A stretch of 21,613 nt of DNA from Clostridia bacterium (GTDB lineage Bacteria; Bacillota; Clostridia; Oscillospirales; CAG-382), in assembly GCA_900754535.1 (NCBI GenBank), contig CAAEDF010000284.1:1-21613 (forward strand), given 5' to 3'. The notes under the pieces were generated by a model, which was not told where the DNA came from, ran no database searches, and saw only the letters and a program-made list of their open reading frames with translations. Position numbers and translations under genes: made by a program. Of the stretch, positions 6,569 to 14,864 are shown in pieces. Every line of letters begins with the position of its first letter. Positions within the stretch are counted from its first letter, which is position 1.

Positions 6569-8815
6569 TCAATCGTCGTATTCGGATTCGAAATCGATCA
6601 CCGCACCCGTAGCCGCGTTGATCTCCGCCTCATATTCGGTGTTTCCGTACCTGAACTCTACTTCATATATGCTTCTTCCGTCATCGAAATCAAGCTCCAC
6701 TTTGGTAAAAGTGACCTGCGATACCGAAAGTCCGGCGCGCTCAGCCGCTTTTGCCTTCGCCTCGTCTGCGCTTATGATGCCGTCCTGTGTGCCGCCGGGA
6801 ACATAGTCGTCATTTCTCTCGGATTCGTATTTTATCACGCTGCCGGTCGAAGCGTCTATCTCCACGCTGTATTCGACTCCGTTGCACACGAATTCAGTAT
6901 CATAGACCTTTCTGCCGTCGTCCACGTCAAGCTCGACCTTGGTGAATGTCACCTGCGAAACGGTAAGCCCCGCGCGCTCGGCCGCCTTGGCCTTCGCCTC
7001 GTCGATGCTTATAATCGTTTCCTGGCCGGCGGACGGGAGCTCCTCGCGGTCCTCCTCGTACTTCACTATCGCGCCGGTAGACGCATTGACTTCGACGTCG
7101 TATTCGGTGTTGCCGTACACAAATTCTATTTCATATACGGTTCTGCCGTCGTCGCTGTCAAGTTCGACTTTGGTAAAGATGACCTGAGATGCATTCAGGC
7201 CGGCGCGTTCGGCGGCTTTGGCCTTTGCGTCATCGATGCTTATAAGGGTTTGCTGATTGCCGCCGGTGCCGCCGTTACCGACTGTCTCGGTCTCGTATTT
7301 CACTATTTCGCCGGTAAGAGCGTCTACTTCTATTTCGTACTCGGTGCCGTCGCATACAAACTCTATCTCATAAAGCGCTCTGCCGTCGTCATTGTCAAGC
7401 TTCACAAAATGTTTTACCACCTTATCGGAAGCAAGTCCTGCGCGCTCCAGCGCTTTGGCATATGCAGACTCGGAATTGATATATTCGTTCTGAGAAGGAT
7501 TCGTGGTGGGGATATGGAAGCCCTCTATTTCCATATCATAGCTGAGGATCGCGCCGGTGACGGCGTCTATTTCAAAATCGTATTCCGTTCCGTTGATATA
7601 AAACTCAATGTCATATTCCATACGACCGTCGTCTTCACCGAGCTGTGCACGGACAAAGATCACATCCGACGCCGACACACCGGCCGCCTTGAGGGCGATA
7701 TCCTTCGCCTGAGCAGTCGTAAGATAAGTGCCGGTCTGATCGCTGCCTGCGGAAGGGAGCTTTAACGCATCCTTTTCGGCATGGATAACGGAACCGGTAA
7801 ACGCATCCACCTCATACTCATATTCATCGGTATCCGTCAGAAATTCTATCTCATATCTCGTGCGTCCGTCGTCACTGTCGAGTTTGAACTCGGTTACGGT
7901 TACGGCATCGGCGGAGAGAGACGCGTGCTCAAGGGCGGCCGAAAGCGCCTGATCCTGAGTTATATACTGATCCACGGAACCTGTCGCACCGACTATGCCG
8001 GAGATGTCAAGCTCTTCGTCGGAAACAAGCTTCGTGATGTTCCAAAGGCTCATGGAAGCGAGCGAAGAAACGTCGAGCGACGGATATTTATCGCTGATCC
8101 CCTTTATAAGAGCCGCTTTGCCGTAGGTTATCGAAAGACTTTCGGCAAGCGAAGAGATATCGGCCTGCTCGCTGTTATACACGCTGTCAAGTATAACGGC
8201 ATTGACGCCGGAATTCTGCATGGCGGAATTTATGCCGCCGGACAACGAAGAAACAAGCTGCTGAGAACGTGCGTCGTCCTCACAGATAACCGAAACAAGT
8301 ATCCGTCCGTCGGTGCCGACAAGATATCCGTTTCTGACCATGGAGCCCGTTATTGCGTTGACGGCAAGCTCAAGGTCTGCACCGACAAGCTCCATATCGC
8401 CGATCACCGTCTGGCCCTCCGGATTGAGCGCGCGCACGGCTATGACCTTATCCGTCGGATCTGCGGTCAGTTCTATTCCGGGGTTGACGTCTATTGTGAT
8501 TATCGTGTTGCCTTCATAAATAGGCGAAGTGCTCTCGGTACCGGACACCGCAGGCGAGGAAGACTCGCCGGACGGCCCGGTAATATCGGAATCACGCGAA
8601 AGTATCAGCGTTGCGGCAAGTGCGCTCACGCATATACAAACGGCAAGCACAACCGCTATCATACGGCCGGTGGTGCGCCTGCGAGGTGCGCCGGGAAGCG
8701 GCGACGATGCCTTTCCGACCCTCTCGGAGGAAACGCTTTCGTAAATATCCGGAGTTATTTCGGAAACGGCCCTGTCAAGGTCCTTCCGTATCTTGATTTT
8801 GCCAAATTTTTTCAT
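6569..8815 (-). CDS. RsgI-like membrane anti-sigma protein with six PepSY domains
   Basis: This is a 748-residue protein; ATG 8815 is preceded by GAAAGGA about 11 bases upstream and lies 27 bases after the ECF sigma gene. Residues 1-50 are basic and presumably cytoplasmic (FGKIKIRKDLDRAVSEITPDIY). One membrane segment spans about 52-72 and a Ser/Gly-rich linker about 75-100. Residues ~103-275 resemble the extracytoplasmic RsgI-type domain (ITIDVNPGIELTAD, VIAVRALNPEGQ). Six PepSY-like units follow near 284-348, 363-427, 444-508, 523-587, 600-664 and 679-743, each with a KA.ERAGL-like helix, DDGR, YEIEF and a VDAxTGxI strand. Placement next to a sigma factor and topology argue for a regulator holding the sigma until an outside cue; sensing by the PepSY array is inference. 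No zinc-binding anti-sigma (ZAS) motif is visible in the short N-terminus. Confidence 0.85.
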   Translation of the reverse strand: MKKFGKIKIRKDLDRAVSEITPDIYESVSSERVGKASSPLPGAPRRRTTGRMIAVVLAVCICVSALAATLILSRDSDITGPSGESSSPAVSGTESTSPIYEGNTIITIDVNPGIELTADPTDKVIAVRALNPEGQTVIGDMELVGADLELAVNAITGSMVRNGYLVGTDGRILVSVICEDDARSQQLVSSLSGGINSAMQNSGVNAVILDSVYNSEQADISSLAESLSITYGKAALIKGISDKYPSLDVSSLASMSLWNITKLVSDEELDISGIVGATGSVDQYITQDQALSAALEHASLSADAVTVTEFKLDSDDGRTRYEIEFLTDTDEYEYEVDAFTGSVIHAEKDALKLPSAGSDQTGTYLTTAQAKDIALKAAGVSASDVIFVRAQLGEDDGRMEYDIEFYINGTEYDFEIDAVTGAILSYDMEIEGFHIPTTNPSQNEYINSESAYAKALERAGLASDKVVKHFVKLDNDDGRALYEIEFVCDGTEYEIEVDALTGEIVKYETETVGNGGTGGNQQTLISIDDAKAKAAERAGLNASQVIFTKVELDSDDGRTVYEIEFVYGNTEYDVEVNASTGAIVKYEEDREELPSAGQETIISIDEAKAKAAERAGLTVSQVTFTKVELDVDDGRKVYDTEFVCNGVEYSVEIDASTGSVIKYESERNDDYVPGGTQDGIISADEAKAKAAERAGLSVSQVTFTKVELDFDDGRSIYEVEFRYGNTEYEAEINAATGAVIDFESEYDD
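6587..7966 (-). repeat. Tandem PepSY-domain coding repeats (six units)
   Basis: Six consecutive units of about 65 residues, spaced about 76-81 residues apart, encode residues 284-743 of the anti-sigma-like protein. Units 4-6 (covering about 6587-7249) are nearly identical over the helix and first strand: the run KAKAAERAGL recurs in all three, as does FTKVELD. Units 1-3 are more diverged. This points to recent duplication at the C-terminal end. Confidence 0.88.
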
Positions 8816-8842
8816 AAATAATTCCGTCCTTTCAGGTGCCTT

Positions 8843-9442
8843 TTACCCCGCTGCCGTTCTTATTCCGGCGTCGGGCGCATTAAGGATGTTCTTCAATTTC
8901 TTGATTGCACGGTTATATTTTGACAGAACCGTGGAAAGGGGAAGTTCAAGAAGCTGTGCGATCTCTCTGTGCTTCAGCCCGCTTACGGCGTGAAGCATGA
9001 CTATCTGGCGTTCGTCTTCGCCCAGACCGTTCATGGCGGACTCGAGGACGAGCCTGCCGTCATGATCGGTCACGCAGGAAAACGAGATGTCGTCCTCGAG
9101 CCGGCCAAGCTCGGCATATCTCGATTTCTCGCGAAGCTTCATAAGGCAAAGATTCCTTGTTATGGTGAACAGCCATGCCATCGGCTTGCCTCTGCCCTCA
9201 TACAGATGAGCGCACGACTTGAGCTTGATATAAGTGTCGTGCAGAGCGTCCTCGGCATCGTATCTGTCCTTGAGTATCGACAACGCAAAGCCGAACAGCG
9301 GCTTTGCGGTCGCCTCATACAGTATACGGAACGCCTCGTTGTCGTCTTCGCCTATTCTTTTTATGATATCGTCATCCACAGCCGAAAGCCCGTTGCGCTC
9401 GTCGCGGTAGGAGCTTTCCAAAGCAACCAGTAAAAGCAGCAT
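8843..9442 (-). CDS. ECF-type RNA polymerase sigma factor
   Basis: This is a 199-residue protein; ATG 9442 has AAAGGGG 8 bases upstream and is preferred over an in-frame GTG at 9460 that overlaps that site. Region 2 (about 25-90) is visible in EAFRILYEATAKPLFGFALSILKD, then the core-binding DAEDALHDTYIKL and the promoter-melting AWLFTITRNLCLMKLR. After a linker, region 4 (about 140-190) gives LGEDERQIVMLHAVSGLKHREIAQLLELPLSTVLSKYNRAIKKLK in pieces, a helix-turn-helix that would read the -35 element. Regions 1 and 3 are absent, the ECF definition; this is not the SigI type that usually pairs with RsgI proteins. It is followed after 27 bases by the RsgI/PepSY protein, very probably its regulator, with both ending at the 6456-6506 terminator. 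Target promoters are unknown. Confidence 0.93.
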   Translation of the reverse strand: MLLLLVALESSYRDERNGLSAVDDDIIKRIGEDDNEAFRILYEATAKPLFGFALSILKDRYDAEDALHDTYIKLKSCAHLYEGRGKPMAWLFTITRNLCLMKLREKSRYAELGRLEDDISFSCVTDHDGRLVLESAMNGLGEDERQIVMLHAVSGLKHREIAQLLELPLSTVLSKYNRAIKKLKNILNAPDAGIRTAAG

Positions 9443-9547
9443 TCGCTTTTCCCCTTTCACTCAAATAATGCACAAGATACACGTTTTATCGCACGGACGG
9501 AAATTTTTTTTACAAGCGCCGTATTTTGAGCATTTGCAACAAAGCTA

Positions 9548-9576
9548 TTGATTTATTGTCATATATATTGTATAAT
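9548..9576 (+). promoter_or_regulatory. Promoter-like sequence facing the PH-domain gene (tentative)
   Basis: TTGATT at 9548-9553 and TATAAT at 9571-9576 have a 17-base spacer on the + strand. No + gene lies downstream; a transcript would run through the hairpin at 9591-9622 and antisense to the PH-domain gene. The region is AT-rich, so chance is a serious alternative. Confidence 0.3.
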
Positions 9577-9585
9577 ATTATTTGT

Positions 9586-9622
9586 AAAAACACGGCATAA
9601 GCCAAAAAAGCCCGATGCCGTG
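9586..9622 (-). terminator. Terminator of the PH-domain gene
   Basis: CACGGCAT (9591-9598) and ATGCCGTG (9615-9622) form an 8-bp stem with a 16-base loop. On the - strand the stem is followed by TTTTT (9590-9586). It lies 40 bases past the stop of the PH-domain gene and separates it from the sigma-factor gene. Confidence 0.7.
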
Positions 9623-9661
9623 TCAAAATGTCCGTATTAATGCGGCGTACGCATTATTCTG

Positions 9662-10054
9662 TCAGATAAGGTCATCCGCCGTTTCTTCCGCCTCTGCGTC
9701 CTCCGCGCCCATAAATTCCCTGCTTGTGATACGCTTTTTTTCACGCTGCTGCTCGACCATGTCGGACAGCATGTCTTTTACTTCTTTTGACTTCTTTATG
9801 TGCAGCAGGTCGAATTCCGGTGTGGATTTATCAGCGGAGCAGCAATGGACCGTACCGAGTCCGCACAGACGCTCCCAGAATTTACGCTTGAGCGTCACAT
9901 CCATTATCCTGTAAAGCCTGACCTCATCTTCCCGCGTGCTGAACACGCCGGTTTTGATGTAAAGCTTCTCCTCCGTAACGGAATACTTTGTAAACGTCCA
10001 CGGCAATCCGAAAAAAATGCGTTTTCTGTCTTTCCATACACAGTTTTCTTCCAT
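9662..10054 (-). CDS. Bacterial PH-domain (DUF304/bPH_2-like) protein
   Basis: This is a 130-residue protein; AAAGGAG lies 11 bases before ATG 10054. Residues ~5-90 match the bacterial pleckstrin-like bPH_2 pattern: WKDRKRIFFGLPWTFTKYSVTEEKLYIKTGVFSTREDEVRLYRIMDVTLKR in pieces, with the characteristic Y-T/S-x-T-x-x-R/K-L-x-x-x-x-G strand and E-x-x-L-Y-R-I-x-D-V that follows, then FWERLCGLGTVHC (G-x-G-T/D-I core). The tail (95-130) is charged and acidic, with REKKRIT and EDAEAEETADD. No membrane segment is seen, unlike YdbS/YdbT proteins where this domain follows membrane helices. The biochemical role of such soluble single-domain versions is unknown. It has its own promoter and terminator, so it is probably not part of the sigma operon downstream. 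Confidence 0.85.
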   Translation of the reverse strand: MEENCVWKDRKRIFFGLPWTFTKYSVTEEKLYIKTGVFSTREDEVRLYRIMDVTLKRKFWERLCGLGTVHCCSADKSTPEFDLLHIKKSKEVKDMLSDMVEQQREKKRITSREFMGAEDAEAEETADDLI

Positions 10055-10109
10055 CGTCTGAGCTCCTTTATATATTTATTCACACGGCGGTTTACTGTTT
10101 TCTTATATA

Positions 10110-10138
10110 ATTATAGCATACGCTTTGTGCTTTGGCAA
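10110..10138 (-). promoter_or_regulatory. Promoter for the PH-domain gene
   Basis: On the - strand, TTGCCA (complement of 10133-10138) and TATAAT (complement of 10110-10115) have a 17-base spacer. The start would fall near 10103, about 49 bases before the ATG at 10054. Confidence 0.8.
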
Positions 10139-10247
10139 TAAATACATATTTTTTTTACAAAGCGACACGGCACCCGGTCATGCGCCGGAGTGGAAACGGT
10201 TGAAAAACAACGGTTCGGGCAGAATGCCCGGGAAAGGTAAAGTATCC

Positions 10248-12785
10248 ATGAAAAAAATGCTGGCTGTTATCCTCGCGCTTACGTTGATTCTGCCTATGGC
10301 GTGTATAAGCTCATCGGCAGAATACGCAGGCTACGACCGGTTGGACGGTTGTGAGAACATTTTTCTTTCCTACACCTTCAACTGCAACAACTGGAGCTAC
10401 GGCAGACGCACCGTCGAAGGGTACGAGCCGCTTGTCGGTTATTACGATACCGACGGCGATCTCATCGACACCTTTTTCGACACGTTTCTGTTCCTTCCCT
10501 GCGTCACCACCACACCGAGCGGCGGAAGGACCTATCGCGACAACAACCATCCCTCCAACTTTTCCGACTGGCAGGCGTTCGTTGACGATGTTTTCCTTGA
10601 CGGCTACAATATAAAAGCGCTCAACGAAGCGGTAGTCGACATGAAGGCGCAGCTTGGAGAGGAATACGACGACTACAAGGCAAAGGTGTTCCTGACAAGT
10701 CTGTACCCCGTAAGAACTCAGACAAATTTCGGAGACGTTGACGAAGACGGGGTCACGGAAAATTTCAGCCTGCTTGCCGACCGCCAGAAAGCCATCAAAT
10801 GGATAATTGACGAGCAGCTTTCCAGATACAGTGCGGGAAATTTTGAAAATCTTGAGCTTATCGGCTTTTACTGGTTCGAGGAGGATTTTGCTTCGTCCGA
10901 CCCGCACGAAAACAGTCTGTTCACCTATTTCAATTCGTACGTCCATTCGCTGGGCTACAAAACCATATGGATTCCTTATAACGGCGCCAACGGCTATAAC
11001 CGCTGGGAGGAGCTTGGATTTGACGTCGCCTGCTATCAGCCCAACTACATGTTTGTTTCCTCCGCCACCGCGCAGCGCGTTGCAGACACCTGCGACACGG
11101 CAAAGCAATTGGGCATGTGCGTTGAGATGGAAATATCCGGTCAAGCGCTTACCTCGGCTGAATATTACAACAGATATATGGATTATCTGAGAATATGCAC
11201 GGAAAAGGGCGCCTCAAGTGCGATAAAAATGTATTACAACGACGGAGTTAACGGAGTATACTACAACGCCTTCAACTCCTCCGACCCGCTGCTGAGAAAA
11301 ATATACGATCTGACGTATAAATACAGCAAAGACATACTTGAACCGGAGGAATGCCAAAAGATCTCGGTACAACGTCCGGAGATGTTTTACGACATAATAT
11401 CCGTCGGCTGTGATTACACCGCCTCAGCGCCGTATACGAATTCCGACGCGGGTTACGCGAACATCGACGGACACGAGCTGACCGATGGAGTCTTCGGCTC
11501 CTCCGATTTCGGAACCGAATGGTACCCCTTCCACATATCGAATATCGAAGACGACGGATTTTATTATATAGACCTTGATCTCGGAATGATATACGATGAC
11601 ATCCGCTTCTTTGCGCTTGAACTAAAAAACGACCCGGCATCGGGGATAAGTCTGCCGGACTATGTTGAATTTTATTTCTCCGAAGACGGATCGCAATATT
11701 CGTCGGCGGGAAGAATAAGCAATCTGACAGATTTCACGCTGTCAAGCCCGTCGGCCGTCCTTGAGACAGACGAGCCCGTGAGCGCAAGATACATAAAAGT
11801 AAAGCTGGCGCCCGGGGATCTGAATTTTCTGTTTGCCTCGGAGCTGTCGGTCGGCGTAAAGCCGTCCTCGATTTATGACGCCGGCGGATATACAAACGTT
11901 TCCTGGAAGAAATCATATGATTCCACTCGCGCATATACCGATACGATGGTCGAATACGCCGATGTGAGCGGATATGAGCTTACCGACGGGATATACAACG
12001 ACGGAAACGCGCTTTCGACCGCCTGGCACGCTTTCCACACTTCATACGCCGAAAACGGAAAATATTATGTGACCGTCGATCTCGGAGGAGAAGTGACCGG
12101 GCTTTCGCGGTTCGTGATGGAATTCGCATATATGCCAAGCGCATCCATAGGGCTGCCGGGCAACGTCGAATTCTTTGTATCCGACAACGGCACCTCGTTC
12201 ACGTACGTCGGCAACGCCGTGCCGCAGGCTACGGGTACCGGCACATATGCGGCGAAGCTTGACACCGAGCCATGCACGGGACGTTATGTAAAAGCGGTGT
12301 TTGACACCGGTAACCTTCATTTTGTATTTGCGGACGAGTTTTACATCGGTTCGGCAAACGACCCCGAAGTCTTCCCCGTTCCCAATGCACAATCAGGCTA
12401 TGTGCTTGTAGAGGATCTGCAGATTTGCAAGCTCATATACAGCGGCACGAGCGTTGCCGAATTTACCGGCGCCTTTGATGCCGGTATCACGATAACCGAC
12501 AGCACCGGAAAAGCGAAAGATGCTTCCGACGTCGTTTGCACCGGAGACAGAGCGGTTTATACCGCTCCATCCGGCAAACGGCTTGTGATGGCTCTTTCGG
12601 TTACGGGCGACACGAACGGAAACGGAACGGTTACGGTGACCGATTATCTGACGGCAAAGCGCATACTGCTCGGACTTGGCGAATATGCGCCGGCTGCGAT
12701 TGCGGCGGCGGATTTCAATACCGACGAACGGCTGAACGCCGTGGACTGCCTGCTTATAAAGCGCACCGTTCTCGGCCTGAGCTGA
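10248..12785 (+). CDS. Secreted DUF4855 protein with two discoidin-like domains and a type I dockerin
   Basis: This is an 845-residue protein from ATG 10248, chosen because AAAGG precedes it and a signal peptide begins there (KK, hydrophobic 4-20, cleavage near SSA-EYA). Residues ~30-365 look like DUF4855, a glycosidase-like fold with aromatic-rich, acidic segments (GFYWFEEDF 206-214, WIPYNGANGYNRW, CYQPNYMF, EMEISGQAL). Two related beta domains of about 150 residues follow (about 390-536 and 555-701), each with ELTDG, YY.. DLG, LP..VEF..S, RY.K and the FA.E strand, the F5/8-type C pattern. Residues 787-845 are a dockerin: two calcium loops, D788/N790/N792/D799 and D822/N824/D826/D833, each followed by a KR helix ending LGL. 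This implies secretion and attachment to a cohesin scaffold or to a cell-surface cohesin. DUF4855 activity is not known; a carbohydrate target is inferred. Confidence 0.88.
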   Translation: MKKMLAVILALTLILPMACISSSAEYAGYDRLDGCENIFLSYTFNCNNWSYGRRTVEGYEPLVGYYDTDGDLIDTFFDTFLFLPCVTTTPSGGRTYRDNNHPSNFSDWQAFVDDVFLDGYNIKALNEAVVDMKAQLGEEYDDYKAKVFLTSLYPVRTQTNFGDVDEDGVTENFSLLADRQKAIKWIIDEQLSRYSAGNFENLELIGFYWFEEDFASSDPHENSLFTYFNSYVHSLGYKTIWIPYNGANGYNRWEELGFDVACYQPNYMFVSSATAQRVADTCDTAKQLGMCVEMEISGQALTSAEYYNRYMDYLRICTEKGASSAIKMYYNDGVNGVYYNAFNSSDPLLRKIYDLTYKYSKDILEPEECQKISVQRPEMFYDIISVGCDYTASAPYTNSDAGYANIDGHELTDGVFGSSDFGTEWYPFHISNIEDDGFYYIDLDLGMIYDDIRFFALELKNDPASGISLPDYVEFYFSEDGSQYSSAGRISNLTDFTLSSPSAVLETDEPVSARYIKVKLAPGDLNFLFASELSVGVKPSSIYDAGGYTNVSWKKSYDSTRAYTDTMVEYADVSGYELTDGIYNDGNALSTAWHAFHTSYAENGKYYVTVDLGGEVTGLSRFVMEFAYMPSASIGLPGNVEFFVSDNGTSFTYVGNAVPQATGTGTYAAKLDTEPCTGRYVKAVFDTGNLHFVFADEFYIGSANDPEVFPVPNAQSGYVLVEDLQICKLIYSGTSVAEFTGAFDAGITITDSTGKAKDASDVVCTGDRAVYTAPSGKRLVMALSVTGDTNGNGTVTVTDYLTAKRILLGLGEYAPAAIAAADFNTDERLNAVDCLLIKRTVLGLS

Positions 12786-12837
12786 AAAACTCATTCCCCG
12801 GCGTACCACGGATAAAAAATTTTACGGAGAGTGACAC

Positions 12838-13794
12838 ATGGATATATGTGTAAGGATACTTGACGAAGTCAAAAAAGCCATAATAGGCAAGGACGCCGTT
12901 ATACTCAAGGTATTTGCCGCCATGCTTGCGGGAGGCCACATACTGCTGGAGGACATCCCCGGCGTGGGAAAAACCACTCTTGCGCTTGCTTTTTCCAAAG
13001 CAATGTCGCTTGATTACAGCCGAGTACAGTTCACTCCGGATATACTTCCGTCGGACATAGTGGGTTTTTCGGTCCCGGAACGCGAAAGCGGCAGGATGAT
13101 ATACAAGCGCGGCGCCGTGATATGCAATCTTTTTCTTGCGGACGAGCTGAACCGCGCCACCAGCAGAACGCAGTCCGCGCTGCTTGAGGCAATGGAGGAA
13201 AAGCAGGTCACCGTGGACGGTATTTCACATCCCCTTCCCGATCCGTTCATCGTCATTGCCACTCAGAACCCCGTGGGAGCGGCGGGCACACAGCTGCTGC
13301 CCGATTCGCAGCTGGACAGATTTACTGTAAAGCTTTCCATCGGATACCCCGACCGTCAAAGCGAGACCGCAATGCTTAAAGAACACCGCTCAAACGCGGT
13401 CGATACCGTTTCTCAGGTCATTGACGCGGACGGACTTGCACGGCTTCGCAGGTCGGTCTCACAGGTATACATTGCCGACAGCATATATGATTATATCGTC
13501 GCCTCCGTGGCCGCAACACGCTCTCACCCTTTGATACTGCGAGGTGCGAGCCCACGCGCATCGATAGCGCTCGCTTCGACGGCGCGCGCAATGGCATGGA
13601 TACACGGAAGGGATTACGTCGTGCCGGAAGATATGGACTCGATTTATATCGACTGCATGTCTCACCGCGTATTGCTCTCCCCGGAGGGGGAGGAGCGCCC
13701 GGGAGGCGCCGCCGCAGTGCTCGGCTCGGTTTTGAGAAGTATCCCCAAGCCGGCGATTGCCTTGCCGCAGAACTCCCGTTACATGAAAGGCTGA
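12838..13794 (+). CDS. MoxR-type AAA+ ATPase
   Basis: This is a 318-residue protein; ATG 12838 has GGAGAG about 8 bases upstream. Family landmarks are Walker A (DIPGVGKTT, 39-47), the segment QFTPDILPSDIVGF (64-77), Walker B (LFLADELNRA, 98-107), SALLEAMEE (113-121), sensor 1 (VIATQNP, 139-145), GTQLLPDSQLDRF and sensor 2 (GASPRASIAL). MoxR ATPases act as chaperone-like machines in the cytoplasm, typically assisting a DUF58 partner encoded next door. The DUF58 start lies 5 bases after this stop, matching the canonical MoxR-DUF58-transglutaminase operon. The DUF4855-dockerin gene ends 52 bases upstream on the same strand with no hairpin between, so read-through is possible. The client is unknown. 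Confidence 0.95.
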   Translation: MDICVRILDEVKKAIIGKDAVILKVFAAMLAGGHILLEDIPGVGKTTLALAFSKAMSLDYSRVQFTPDILPSDIVGFSVPERESGRMIYKRGAVICNLFLADELNRATSRTQSALLEAMEEKQVTVDGISHPLPDPFIVIATQNPVGAAGTQLLPDSQLDRFTVKLSIGYPDRQSETAMLKEHRSNAVDTVSQVIDADGLARLRRSVSQVYIADSIYDYIVASVAATRSHPLILRGASPRASIALASTARAMAWIHGRDYVVPEDMDSIYIDCMSHRVLLSPEGEERPGGAAAVLGSVLRSIPKPAIALPQNSRYMKG

Positions 13795-13799
13795 TGCAC

Positions 13800-14864
13800 A
13801 TGGCCGGCAGATGGTGCATATATATCCTAACGCTTATCTGCGCATTTGTCTTTTTCGGGGCGTACACCGAATATCTCTCGTATTACATTCTCATGACCGT
13901 GGTGCTGTTTCCGATCTTTTCGCTGCTCGTCAGCCTTTGGGGGATACTGTCCGTAAGGCTCAGGCTGTTTTCTCCAAGCAGGGTAACGGCTGCAGGAGAG
14001 GCCGGTGCGGCACTGATAGAGATTACGTCAAGCTGCCCCGTGCCGGTATTTTCGGCATATATAGAATATGAGACAAACGACATTACCTTCGGGCAGTTTT
14101 CGGTGCACGAAAAGCTTAAGCTTTTCGGAGCAAAGAGACTGACCGTGCCTTTGCGCGCAGATTTTGAACATATGGGAGCCGTGCATATCAAAATAAGGAA
14201 AATTCGCATTTATGACCTATCCGGACTTTTTTGTTTCGGGATAGCGCCGCCGGCGGAGCAAACGGTTACAGTGCTTCCCCGGCCGGTAATGCAGGTGCCC
14301 TTCCCCGCGCTGCCGTCGGGAGAAATATCGGGTCGGAACATACGTCCGAAGCCGGGAGGAGGCTTTGCGGAAGAGCACGACATACGGCTGTACCGCATCG
14401 GCGACCCGATAAACTCCGTTCACTGGAAGCTCAGCGCAAAGCTTGACGAGCTTGTGGTGCGCGAGCCGCTTATATCGGATAAAGGGGTGCTTGCCGTGTT
14501 CATAGACATTTTCGGCACACGCGACGAACTGGAGATATCGTTCGGCAAGCTGCTTTGCGTGGGCAGGGAGCTTATCGGAAGGGCGCTTGAATTCAGGATA
14601 TGCTTTTACGGCAGCGACGGTTTGCCCGAAAGCCTGACTGTTGTCTCCGAAAGCGACCTTGTCGCTTTTTTCGCCGCCGCGTTCCGCAGCCCAATACCGG
14701 AAAAAGGAAAAAGCTGTGCGAATCTGTGCGCAAAATCCAAAGCCGATTCGGCCTGCTGGTGCTGGTACGCCTCCGCTGCCGCGAACGATCCGCAAGCAGA
14801 AGACGACGCCGCTTCCGCTGACGGCGAACCGGGTTCCGCACGCACAACCGGTGGCGCATCATGA
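13800..14864 (+). CDS. DUF58 protein with N-terminal membrane anchor
   Basis: This is a 354-residue protein. ATG 13800 has AAAGG (13786-13790) 9 bases upstream; ATG 13794, overlapping the MoxR stop as TGATG, has a 3-base spacer only. The N-terminus carries two hydrophobic stretches (about 6-22 and 29-51). Residues ~60-170 are beta-rich. The DUF58 signature runs 194-223: DIRLYRIGDPINSVHWKLSA then LVVREP, with an invariant HWK. A vWA-like half follows (VLAVFIDIFGTRDELE; the DxSxS metal site is DIFGT here). The tail (about 295-354) is Cys/Ala/Glu-rich and looks disordered. DUF58 proteins partner with MoxR ATPases at the membrane. Its stop overlaps the next gene in ATGA, so the two are coupled. 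The altered vWA metal motif is common in this family. Confidence 0.92.
   Translation: MAGRWCIYILTLICAFVFFGAYTEYLSYYILMTVVLFPIFSLLVSLWGILSVRLRLFSPSRVTAAGEAGAALIEITSSCPVPVFSAYIEYETNDITFGQFSVHEKLKLFGAKRLTVPLRADFEHMGAVHIKIRKIRIYDLSGLFCFGIAPPAEQTVTVLPRPVMQVPFPALPSGEISGRNIRPKPGGGFAEEHDIRLYRIGDPINSVHWKLSAKLDELVVREPLISDKGVLAVFIDIFGTRDELEISFGKLLCVGRELIGRALEFRICFYGSDGLPESLTVVSESDLVAFFAAAFRSPIPEKGKSCANLCAKSKADSACWCWYASAAANDPQAEDDAASADGEPGSARTTGGAS

Noticed and set aside
6296..8821. Two long open frames on the + strand (6296-7765 and 7781-8821) opposite the anti-sigma-like gene
   Set aside because: They mirror the PepSY repeats on the other strand, have no family resemblance, and the first begins inside the tRNA gene. 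The - strand reading has domains, a membrane segment and a ribosome site.
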